From: an uncultured Clostridium sp.
Lineage (GTDB): Bacteria; Bacillota; Clostridia; Clostridiales; Clostridiaceae
DNA: 10,446 nucleotides
NCBI RefSeq assembly: GCF_937920395.1
Contig: NZ_CALEVF010000390.1
Location: forward strand, 1-10,446
Direction: 5' to 3'
In this document: one piece after another, positions 1 to 5,802 of the stretch
How the letters are laid out: each line of letters begins with the position of its first letter
How positions within the stretch are numbered: the stretch's first letter is position 1
The notes under the pieces: generated by a model
The model's input: the letters and a program-made list of their open reading frames with translations, nothing else
The model's database searches: none
Told to the model about the DNA's origin: nothing
Translations under genes and position numbers: made by a program

Positions 1-2
1 AG

Positions 3-52
3 AAAAAAAGAGCCATCTCGCAATAGAAATTACTTTCTATTTTGAGACGGCC
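3..52 (-). terminator. Rho-independent terminator, minus strand
   Basis: An imperfect inverted repeat (arms about 12-29 and 34-51, four-base loop, two mismatches and one G-U pair) is followed on the minus strand by seven U residues (the A run at 3-9). On the plus strand the hairpin is followed by CCCTATT, which is a poor U-tract, so the minus direction fits better. No minus-strand protein gene lies between it and the first plus-strand gene. It may instead end the short RNA proposed from the promoter at 172-201. Confidence 0.6.
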
Positions 53-166
53 CCTATTAAATATATTGGAAATATAATTTCATTTGTAGTTTTAATAATA
101 AATTTTATGTAATAAAAAGTTTATTTGTGTTTACGGCATTATGATTTTATGCCAAATATATAGCGA
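3..166 (-). ncRNA. Possible small non-coding RNA (speculative)
   Basis: A minus-strand promoter-like pair at 172-201 and the minus-strand terminator at 3-52 delimit a putative transcript of about 160 nt. Reading it in all frames shows only very short open frames of about 8 codons, so it would be non-coding. It contains a second small hairpin (GGCAT/ATGCC arms at about 135-153) besides the terminator. I recognise no known RNA family. The call rests only on signal spacing in AT-rich DNA, so it is weak. Confidence 0.25.
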
Positions 167-171
167 GTTGT

Positions 172-201
172 AGTATAATTAATCATATATTTATATGTAA
201 A
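172..201 (-). promoter_or_regulatory. Putative sigma-A promoter, minus strand
   Basis: Read on the minus strand, TTTACA (196-201) and TATACT (172-177) are separated by 18 bp. Each differs from the consensus at one position. Transcription would run left towards the terminator at 3-52. The -10 overlaps a plus-strand TATAAT at 174-179, so the two strands may compete for polymerase here. Confidence 0.3.
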
Positions 202-236
202 CGTAAAATATACTAAATCTTAAAGTAGTTCGAGAG

Positions 237-242
237 TATAAT
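237..242 (+). promoter_or_regulatory. Candidate -10 box for the glycosidase gene
   Basis: A perfect TATAAT lies 36 bases before the chosen start codon of the first gene. Another perfect TATAAT is at 174-179. Neither has a recognisable TTGACA-like -35 at 16-18 bp, so which one drives the operon cannot be decided by eye. Confidence 0.3.
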
Positions 243-277
243 GCGTACATAACACAATAAAGAAAAGGATGGGAAGT

Positions 278-1285
278 ATGAGAAAAATAAAAAAACACAG
301 AAAAACTAAAAAACGCACAAGCACACTTGTTTTATTATTTATAATATTTGAATTGGTGTTTACAACAATTACTGGCCCATTTATGATTTATTATGGTCCA
401 TTTAAAAATGTGAAGACTACAGTAGTAGGTGCGGCAATGACCACTTATTCATTACAATGGCTTGCAACAACCTTTTTATCTAAAAAGGCAATAGCAAAAA
501 TTTTGGACAATCAAGGAGTGCATGTTTTAGTCCAAAATAACTTAGATGGTGTAAAGGTAGAAAATAAAGATGATGGTAGTATAGAAAGATATGATATAAA
601 AGGAAATAAATTTAAAGGCTACATATTATTAATTAAAGACCCAACTAGGTTAAAAGTAGGTTACACTAGTTTGCTTCATAAGGAAGGACAATTAACTAGT
701 GATATTGCAAAGGATAATAATGCGATTGCAGCAATCAATGCTGGTGGATTTAAAGATATAGATAATGGAACAAAATGGATAGGTACAGGGGCAAATCCAA
801 CTGGTATTATAATGGCTAATGGAAAAATTGTTTCGAATGATATAACAGATGTTAATAAAAAAGCATCAGTTGTAGCAATGACTAAATCAGGGAAATTATT
901 AGTTGGCCCTCATAGTCTTTCTGAGATGAAAACAGCTGGAGTAACAGAGGCAGTATCTTTTGGACCAGCACTTATAGTTAATGGACAAAAGACTATTACT
1001 AAAGGTGATGGAGGATGGGGTATTGCACCTAGAACGTGTGTAGCTCAAACAAAAGATGGAGCGATAATATTTTTAGTAATTGATGGTAGGCAGTTAGGAA
1101 GTTTAGGAGCTACTTTAAAGGAAGCACAGGATGTATTATATGATTACGGAGCTTATAATGCTAGTAACTTAGATGGAGGTTCTTCTTCTACGTTATTTTA
1201 TGATGATGAAGTTATAAATAGCCCATCAGATAGTTTGGGAGAACGATCTGTACCTTCAATTATGTATATAGATAATATAAAATAG
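278..1285 (+). CDS. Membrane-anchored phosphodiester glycosidase family protein (NAGPA domain)
   Basis: The protein has 335 aa. A very basic N-terminus (residues 1-14) is followed by a hydrophobic segment at about 16-40, so it is probably anchored with the catalytic domain outside. The C-terminal half has the marks of the NAGPA/DUF2233 family (PF09992): INAGGF near 153-158, GIAPRT at 248-253, VIDGR at 267-271, NLDGGSSST at 297-305, and a closing R-VPS motif. Family members include the mammalian enzyme that uncovers mannose-6-phosphate, and bacterial relatives annotated in exopolysaccharide or wall-glycan metabolism. The substrate here cannot be told. I chose ATG 278 over ATG 269 because the AAAGG at 264-268 directly abuts 269 but sits 9 bases before 278. 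A 45-base gap to the next gene, with no hairpin, suggests one operon. Confidence 0.88.
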   Translation: MRKIKKHRKTKKRTSTLVLLFIIFELVFTTITGPFMIYYGPFKNVKTTVVGAAMTTYSLQWLATTFLSKKAIAKILDNQGVHVLVQNNLDGVKVENKDDGSIERYDIKGNKFKGYILLIKDPTRLKVGYTSLLHKEGQLTSDIAKDNNAIAAINAGGFKDIDNGTKWIGTGANPTGIIMANGKIVSNDITDVNKKASVVAMTKSGKLLVGPHSLSEMKTAGVTEAVSFGPALIVNGQKTITKGDGGWGIAPRTCVAQTKDGAIIFLVIDGRQLGSLGATLKEAQDVLYDYGAYNASNLDGGSSSTLFYDDEVINSPSDSLGERSVPSIMYIDNIK

Positions 1286-1330
1286 ATTTAAATATATTAT
1301 GGAATATTTGAAGTTAAAGGAGAAAGAAAT

Positions 1331-2362
1331 ATGAGTTGGACGAGAAGAATAGTCACATGGGTAGTAGTATCTTTATGTTTACAATGTTTAGGTCTCTTTT
1401 ACATTGATCATTATTTTTTAGCTACTAATTCAAAGGCAGTTTCTAAAAAAGTTGTCGAAGATGTAAGTACAAAATCTAAAAAAGATGATATTACTATACC
1501 AACAAATGCAGAAAATATATTAGTATCTTATGATGCAAAATATATTTCTTATTATGATGATGAAAAATTAGTAATTGTTAATTGTTTGACTGGTAAAACT
1601 AAAAGCATAAAGCCTGCGGATGGATGTAAGGTTTCTTTTGCTTCATGGGTGCCAAGCAGAAATAGAATGCTTTTAGTAGAGAAAGAAAGTGATAATGAAT
1701 CTAGTAACTTAATATTATATTCTTACGATGCCGTAAAAAATGAAAAAGTAAAAACGATAAAATTAGATAAAAGTGTAACTAACCTTAAAGTAGACGGTAT
1801 TCAAACAGCACCATTAACGGGACTTACTTATGTGAAGCTATCAAACAATGCTAATAAAACCAGTATTTATAGAATCGATAGAAACCCAAATATGTCAAAG
1901 ATTGATACAATACCTAAGCTCGTGGGTAATATTGTATTGACTCGCCATGAAGATAAATTGGTATATGAAGGATTAGTCTATAATAAAATATATGTTACTG
2001 GTAATCAAAATGCCATAAGTGTTGGAGGTGTTGATAACCTTACATTAATTGCTGCTGCTGCTGATGATGATACTATATATCTTGCAGAATTAAAGGATAA
2101 TTTAATAAGTAAAGTTTATTATGGTAAAACGTCACAAGATACTAGTACATGGAAATCAATTGAATTAAATACACCTTGCTATAAAGAAGAGTTATTTGTA
2201 TCAGGTAATGGTAAAATATATCAACATGATTCACTAAAAGGTGTTATTAAAGATATAAATTCTGGAACTCAAACTACCTATCACGGGAAATTTATTCAAC
2301 TATATGATAAGGGAGTAGTGTCTCTTGTAAATAACACAGTCTCTTTTACTCCGTTTAAATAA
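1331..2362 (+). CDS. Membrane-anchored hypothetical protein, possibly beta-propeller
   Basis: The protein has 343 aa. A short basic start (MSWTRR) is followed by one hydrophobic segment at about 7-30, then a Lys/Ser-rich linker at 35-53, so the bulk is predicted to be extracytoplasmic. The rest is beta-rich, with recurring strand patterns of the type ILVSYDAKYISYYDDEKLVIV and 'NLILYSYDAVKNEKVKTIK'. These recall WD40, TolB or DPP-IV N-terminal propeller blades, but no diagnostic motif confirms it and I see no catalytic site. The start is supported by AAAGGAG at about 1317-1323. It lies 45 bases downstream of the phosphodiester glycosidase with no terminator between, so it is probably co-transcribed. 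A scaffold or sensor role beside that enzyme is inference only. Confidence 0.75.
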   Translation: MSWTRRIVTWVVVSLCLQCLGLFYIDHYFLATNSKAVSKKVVEDVSTKSKKDDITIPTNAENILVSYDAKYISYYDDEKLVIVNCLTGKTKSIKPADGCKVSFASWVPSRNRMLLVEKESDNESSNLILYSYDAVKNEKVKTIKLDKSVTNLKVDGIQTAPLTGLTYVKLSNNANKTSIYRIDRNPNMSKIDTIPKLVGNIVLTRHEDKLVYEGLVYNKIYVTGNQNAISVGGVDNLTLIAAAADDDTIYLAELKDNLISKVYYGKTSQDTSTWKSIELNTPCYKEELFVSGNGKIYQHDSLKGVIKDINSGTQTTYHGKFIQLYDKGVVSLVNNTVSFTPFK

Positions 2363-2389
2363 TTATAAAATTAAAAATATTTACCATTA

Positions 2390-2417
2390 TTGTAATATAG
2401 TAATATGGAGATATGAT
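2390..2417 (+). promoter_or_regulatory. Putative promoter for the small membrane protein / SH3 unit
   Basis: TTGTAA (2390-2395) and TATGAT (2412-2417) are 16 bp apart, in the 96-base gap after the propeller-like gene. There is no clear terminator in that gap, so some read-through from upstream is also possible. Confidence 0.4.
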
Positions 2418-2458
2418 ATACTTTTTATAGATTCAAGCGGATAAAGGGGGGTATTTCT

Positions 2459-2659
2459 ATGGCAATAAAAAAAAGGTTTTCAAGAAAGACATTAAATATC
2501 ATTGATTTTGTATGGATTTTTTTTACTATGATGATAATACTAATTATAAAAGATGTGTATAATTTGAATTTTTGGGTATATCTTTGTATCGCAATTTCAA
2601 CTTTATTAATTGGTCAAACTTTGGTTAGAAAAATTTTTAAGGTTAAGGAAAATAGCTGA
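2459..2659 (+). CDS. Small two-helix membrane protein, unknown function
   Basis: The protein has 66 aa. A basic N-terminus (IKKRFSRK) leads into two hydrophobic segments at about 14-31 and 38-53, joined by a short turn, with a basic tail (RKIFKVKENS). This predicts a helical hairpin with both ends in the cytoplasm. The ribosome site AAAGGGGGG at 2443-2451 is strong, with about 7 bases to ATG. The next gene starts 30 bases after its stop, so the two are very probably co-transcribed. I recognise no family. A helper role in export or anchoring of the SH3 protein is possible but unsupported. Confidence 0.7.
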   Translation: MAIKKRFSRKTLNIIDFVWIFFTMMIILIIKDVYNLNFWVYLCIAISTLLIGQTLVRKIFKVKENS

Positions 2660-2689
2660 GGGTTATATGTGATTAAAGGAGGATTGACA

Positions 2690-3547
2690 TTGAAAAATAT
2701 TAAAAACTTAACAGAAGTTAGAAAAGGTTCATTAAAAACAAAGGTTGTTATAGCTACTGCTATTATTGCTATGACATTTGTAACTGTAGGTGGGTTAAAT
2801 AGTACAAGCTATAAAAGTAGTACAAGTCGTATTGATAAAAATATAAAAATTTTTGCTAGTGTATACGCAACGCAATATGGCGTAACAACTACAAATAACT
2901 TGAGTGTAAGAAGTGGAGCTGGAACAAATTATTCAATCCTTGGAAGTATGAAAACTGGAACCAAAGTTATTATGACAGGTAAAACAAATAATTTTTATAA
3001 AGTAACTTATAATAGTAAAACAGCTTACATAAGTGGACAATATGTAAAAATAACAGCTAAGCTCGAGGTAGTAAAACCACCCACTGTATACACAACGCAA
3101 TATGGTGTAACAACTACAAACAACTTGAGCGTAAGAAGTGGAGCAGGAACAAATTATTCAATCCTTGGAAGTATGAAAACTGGAACCAAAGTTATTATGA
3201 CAGGTAAAACAAATAATTTTTATAAAGTAACTTATAATAGTAAAATAGCTTACATAAGTGGACAATATGTAAAAATAACGGTTAAACCTGTGGTAGTAAA
3301 ACCACCCACTGTATACACAACGCAATATGGTATAACAACTACAAACAACTTGAGTGTAAGAAGTGGAGCTGGAACAAATTATTCAATCCTCGGAAGCATG
3401 CAAAGTGGAACCAATGTTATTATAACTGGTAAAACAAATAATTTTTACAAAATAACTTTCTTTAGTAAAACAGCTTATATAAGTGCTCAATATGTAAAAA
3501 TAACAGTTAAGCCTGAGTTAGCGCTAGCAGTTGTTAGTATTGACTAA
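2690..3547 (+). CDS. Exported protein of three tandem bacterial SH3 domains
   Basis: The protein has 285 aa. TTG 2690 is chosen because AAAGGAGG (2675-2682) lies 7 bases before it; the upstream in-frame GTG 2669 lies before that ribosome site. A basic stretch (about 11-18) and a hydrophobic core (about 19-36) look like a signal peptide or anchor. Three 75-residue units follow at 58-132, 133-207 and 208-282. Each has the SH3_3 pattern NLSVRSGAGTNYSILGSM, then GKTNNFYKVTY and AYISGQYVKIT, with VVKPPT linkers between units. Bacterial SH3 domains bind cell-wall peptides. They are usually fused to a hydrolase such as an amidase or NlpC/P60 domain, but here the protein ends three residues after the third unit and there is no catalytic domain. 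It may be a wall-binding structural or competitor protein. Confidence 0.85.
   Translation: MKNIKNLTEVRKGSLKTKVVIATAIIAMTFVTVGGLNSTSYKSSTSRIDKNIKIFASVYATQYGVTTTNNLSVRSGAGTNYSILGSMKTGTKVIMTGKTNNFYKVTYNSKTAYISGQYVKITAKLEVVKPPTVYTTQYGVTTTNNLSVRSGAGTNYSILGSMKTGTKVIMTGKTNNFYKVTYNSKIAYISGQYVKITVKPVVVKPPTVYTTQYGITTTNNLSVRSGAGTNYSILGSMQSGTNVIITGKTNNFYKITFFSKTAYISAQYVKITVKPELALAVVSID
2861..3535 (+). repeat. Three tandem 225-bp repeats encoding SH3 domains
   Basis: Units start at 2861, 3086 and 3311, an exact 225-bp period (75 codons), each opening with a GTATAC-CAACGCAATATGG segment. Units 1 and 2 differ at roughly a dozen positions by eye, mostly silent or in the linker. Unit 3 is more diverged near its 3' half. 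The near identity points to recent duplication or gene conversion, and unit number may vary between strains. Confidence 0.95.
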
Positions 3548-3610
3548 CCTATGGGAAAATCAAGATTAAAAATATTAGATTTAAAAGCACATTGATATAA
3601 TTAATCTCAA

Positions 3611-3686
3611 AATGACGCCTTTTTTCGTAATTTTTGTTGGGGTAAGATACAACAATTATAACTAACATAGGCGCCATTATTTTTTA
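3611..3686 (+). terminator. Nested-hairpin terminator after the SH3 gene
   Basis: Outer arms AATGACGCC (3611-3619) and GGCGCCATT (3670-3678) pair with one mismatch and are followed by a T run at 3681-3686. Within the 50-base loop a second perfect stem, TTGTTG/CAACAA, encloses a ten-base loop. The form fits an intrinsic terminator, although the loop is unusually long. Confidence 0.6.
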
Positions 3687-3711
3687 TTATAAAATTTAAT
3701 TATACTAAATA

Positions 3712-3740
3712 TTGACAAAACAAATAATAGAGAGTACCAT
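3712..3740 (+). promoter_or_regulatory. Promoter of the nitroreductase gene
   Basis: A perfect -35 TTGACA (3712-3717), a 17-bp spacer and TACCAT (3735-3740) place a start near 3747, giving a short leader of about 40 bases before the ATG. The gene therefore appears to be a monocistronic unit, independent of the SH3 genes. Confidence 0.6.
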
Positions 3741-3789
3741 GTAGTTAATAAGCATTATTAGCAAATAATAAATAAATGGAGACGAGAAT

Positions 3790-4539
3790 ATGAATGAAGT
3801 AATTAAATTATTAAATAATCATAGATCAGTTAGAGATTATAAATCTGATGCTGTAAGTGAGGCAGATTTAGACCTTATAATAAAAGCTAGTCAAGCTGCT
3901 CCTTCTTCTATTAATGGGCAACAAGTTACTATAATTGGTGTTCAGAATGTAGAGAAGAAAAATGAGTTATCAAAACTTGTGGGAGATCAAGTTTATGTAG
4001 ATAAGGCACCTGTTTTCTTAGTGTTTTGTGCAGATTTTTATAGAGCTAAGCTTGCAGCTGAAATTAATGGGGAAGAGTTTGTAATTACGCAAAGTGAAGA
4101 ATCAAAATTAGTTGGGGCAGTAGATGTAGGATTAGCACTTAGTAATGCTATAGCTGCAGCAGAGTCATTAGGTCTTGGAATTGTACCAATTGGAGGTATA
4201 AGAAAAGAAGCTGAGGCAGTAGCTGAACTTTTAGAATTACCTGAATTTGTATATCCCATGGTGGGACTTGTCATTGGTCATCCTGCTGATGAGTCAGAAG
4301 TTAAACCAAGATTTCCTAAAAATGTGATCTATAATAAAGAAGTTTACAATAAAGATCCACTAGAGTTAAAATCAGAAATCAAAAAATATGATAAAGTAGT
4401 TAAAGATCATATGATAAAAGTAACTAATGGTAGACTTAGTAATTCATGGAGCCAAGATATATCAGGAACGTATAAGTTTTTTTATTATCCAAAAGTGAAG
4501 GCATCACTTGAAAAACAAGGATTTAATGGTAATAAATAA
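3790..4539 (+). CDS. NADPH-dependent nitroreductase / flavin reductase, NfsA/NfrA type
   Basis: The protein has 249 aa, the usual size for the NfsA/NfrA (FRP) branch of FMN nitroreductases, which act as cytoplasmic homodimers. They move electrons from NADPH (some also NADH) through FMN to nitroaromatics, quinones or free flavin. FMN-binding landmarks are visible: HRSVRDY at 11-17, APSSINGQQ at 37-45, the GLGIVPIGGIR loop at 128-138, and GHPADESEVKPRFP at 163-176, where the KPR segment is typical of this branch. A weak GGAGA site lies before ATG 3790. The gene has its own promoter and shares a bidirectional terminator with the small minus-strand gene that follows. The natural substrate is not evident. 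A role in redox stress is plausible but inferred. Confidence 0.93.
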   Translation: MNEVIKLLNNHRSVRDYKSDAVSEADLDLIIKASQAAPSSINGQQVTIIGVQNVEKKNELSKLVGDQVYVDKAPVFLVFCADFYRAKLAAEINGEEFVITQSEESKLVGAVDVGLALSNAIAAAESLGLGIVPIGGIRKEAEAVAELLELPEFVYPMVGLVIGHPADESEVKPRFPKNVIYNKEVYNKDPLELKSEIKKYDKVVKDHMIKVTNGRLSNSWSQDISGTYKFFYYPKVKASLEKQGFNGNK

Positions 4540-4556
4540 AAGTAAATTTTATGATT

Positions 4557-4626
4557 AAAAAAATTGTACAATCTTTCCTTTTAGATTATTATATCCTAAG
4601 GTTAGATTATACAATTTTTTTTTATT
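4557..4626. terminator. Bidirectional terminator between convergent genes
   Basis: Arms 4557-4574 and 4604-4621 pair over 18 positions with one mismatch (C4569/A4609). The A run on the left and T run on the right give a U-tract in both directions. It ends the nitroreductase on the plus strand and the 47-aa gene on the minus strand. Confidence 0.8.
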
Positions 4627-4645
4627 TTTTTTGTATTTTATTGAA

Positions 4646-4789
4646 TCAATTTGCTAAGACTAAATAAACACCATATTTATCTTTATAGTCTTTGTTTTTA
4701 GCAGCATAATCAGTCAAAAAGTAACCTTTAAAAAGAGCGATTATGGAAATCAATATAATAAAATTTTTTATCCTCGAATTAATTTTCAT
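4646..4789 (-). CDS. Small 47-aa membrane peptide, unknown function
   Basis: This is a complete short reading frame on the minus strand. ATG (4789-4787) is preceded by AAAGGAG exactly 7 bases upstream, and TGA is at 4648-4646. The product starts MKINSRIKNF, has a hydrophobic segment at about 9-20 extending into GYFL, and ends in a polar tail rich in Lys, Asp and Tyr (TDYAAKNKDYKDKYG, then VYLVLAN). It could be a single-pass membrane peptide or a short secreted peptide precursor. A matching terminator follows 25 bases downstream, and a promoter-like pair lies upstream at 4877-4905. Having ribosome site, frame, terminator and promoter all in order argues for a real gene. I recognise no family. 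Confidence 0.55.
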   Translation of the reverse strand: MKINSRIKNFIILISIIALFKGYFLTDYAAKNKDYKDKYGVYLVLAN

Positions 4790-4876
4790 AACATTTCTCC
4801 TTTCTCTATATTACTATGTTATTATTTTGCTCTAAAATAATATTAAAAACCTATTGAAAGATAGGGAAATTGCTAA

Positions 4877-4905
4877 AATATATACATGGGTAAATTGTTA
4901 AACAA
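4877..4905 (-). promoter_or_regulatory. Putative promoter of the 47-aa gene
   Basis: On the minus strand TTGTTT (4900-4905) and TATATT (4877-4882) are 17 bp apart. The -35 lies inside a near-palindrome TTGTTAAACAA (4895-4905), which could be an operator. This would give a leader of about 80 bases before the start codon. Confidence 0.35.
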
Positions 4906-4961
4906 AAATTGTTGTGGTAATTTTATTGTATAAATTTTACACAGAAACATGGATAAATTTT

Positions 4962-4991
4962 TTGTTAACAATCAAAGGTAAAGTGTAAAAT
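4962..4991 (+). promoter_or_regulatory. Putative promoter and palindromic operator of the lysine-rich protein gene
   Basis: TTGTTAACAA (4962-4971) is a perfect 10-bp palindrome. Its left half doubles as a -35 (TTGTTA, 4962-4967), 18 bp from TAAAAT (4986-4991). Alternative -10 boxes lie at 4995-5006 (TATAAA, TATGAT). The palindrome resembles the one over the divergent promoter at 4895-4905. Confidence 0.35.
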
Positions 4992-5039
4992 GATTATAAA
5001 TATGATAACATATTGGTATTAAGCAAAAAAAGGAGAAAC

Positions 5040-5723
5040 ATGTCGAATAATAAAACAATAAAAAAAAATAATAAAAAAAATAAAAAAAATAAAAAAATAT
5101 TATCATTGTCATTGGTTATTTTGTTAGGTGTATTTATCATCTTTTTATCTATGATATCCAGTAATAATAAAATTACTGGTACAAAAACGAATTTAACAGA
5201 GGACTTAAATAAAAACAAGAAAACCCAGGTAAAAAAGAGTGACCTTAATGTAACTCAAAAGGATGTAGATGTGGCAAACAATAAATATTCTAAAAGTTCT
5301 AATAAGGATATTAAAAAAGAAGATAATAAAGCTTCGGATATTGATAAAAAGAAAGAATTACAAATTATAAGAGGGGAGGTTGAAAAATCTAATCGAGTTA
5401 CAAAGGAAAAAGAGAAAAACACTAAGGATGTTCAAGTACAGGCAGCTAATAAGCGACTTGCGCTAGTCAAAGTACATGGTGAATTAAAGAACGTTTATTT
5501 ACAAGTTGATTCTAAAAATGAGAAAGAAATGTTATCAATAATGATTTCAACTGTGGGCAAACTAGAAACCAATCCTTCCTATGATTTTAGGGCAGATTTG
5601 GTCAAGGTTAAATCCGTTTATGGTAAGCTTCCTTCGGATAGTAAGAGTGATATTAAATTAGCAATATTTTGTAATATTGATGGAGATAGTATAACACAAT
5701 TAAAAAAATCTTTTGGATTGTAA
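5040..5723 (+). CDS. Lysine-rich single-pass membrane protein, unknown function
   Basis: The protein has 227 aa. ATG 5040 is preferred because AAAGGAG ends 4 bases before it; an upstream in-frame TTG (5013) lies ahead of the ribosome site. A highly basic start (about 5-19, repeated Asn-Lys-Lys) precedes one hydrophobic helix at about 20-39, so the rest is predicted outside. Residues 41-135 are Lys/Asn/Asp/Ser-rich and probably disordered. A more compact C-terminal part (about 136-227) begins KRLALVKVHGELKNVYL and may be folded. I recognise no family for it. The basic start is encoded by four A runs of 7-9 bases. A perfect hairpin directly after the stop ends the gene, so it looks monocistronic. 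A spacer to a wall-facing domain is one possible reading. Confidence 0.72.
   Translation: MSNNKTIKKNNKKNKKNKKILSLSLVILLGVFIIFLSMISSNNKITGTKTNLTEDLNKNKKTQVKKSDLNVTQKDVDVANNKYSKSSNKDIKKEDNKASDIDKKKELQIIRGEVEKSNRVTKEKEKNTKDVQVQAANKRLALVKVHGELKNVYLQVDSKNEKEMLSIMISTVGKLETNPSYDFRADLVKVKSVYGKLPSDSKSDIKLAIFCNIDGDSITQLKKSFGL
5060..5097 (+). repeat. Poly-A tract series inside the coding start
   Basis: Four A runs of 9, 8, 8 and 7 bases, separated by T or TAAT, encode a run of Lys and Asn residues just before the membrane helix. Such runs are prone to polymerase and transcriptional slippage, so this is a possible phase-variation site. Sequencing error is also more likely here. Confidence 0.85.
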
Positions 5724-5766
5724 AAAAACTATCCAAATACATATACTGTATTTGGATAGTTTTTTT
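5722..5766. terminator. Perfect bidirectional terminator (20-bp stem)
   Basis: Arms 5722-5741 and 5747-5766 are exactly complementary over 20 bp with a five-base loop. The stem is closed by a 7-base A run on the left and T run on the right, so it works in both directions. It begins inside the stop codon of the lysine-rich protein gene and lies 36 bases beyond the stop of the MutS-like gene. Confidence 0.92.
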
Positions 5767-5802
5767 AAAAAATATTAAGTTTATTTGCATAAAAAATTAA
5801 AT

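Noticed and set aside
3548..3610. Possible remnant of a catalytic domain after the SH3 repeats
   Set aside because: No continued coding pattern or recognisable motif is seen in any frame before the hairpin at 3611.
4038..4274. 78-codon open frame on the minus strand inside the nitroreductase gene
   Set aside because: It lies wholly antisense to a well-recognised enzyme, has low-complexity Ser/Ala content, and I see no ribosome site for it.
4850..4865. Perfect small inverted repeat CCTAT/ATAGG
   Set aside because: It has a five-base stem with a six-base loop in AT-rich DNA, no U-tract and no fit to a known operator; chance is likely.
4994..5218. 74-codon Phe/Leu-rich open frame on the minus strand
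   Set aside because: It is the antisense of the poly-A lysine-coding tract, which necessarily reads as Phe/Leu; it is a composition artefact.
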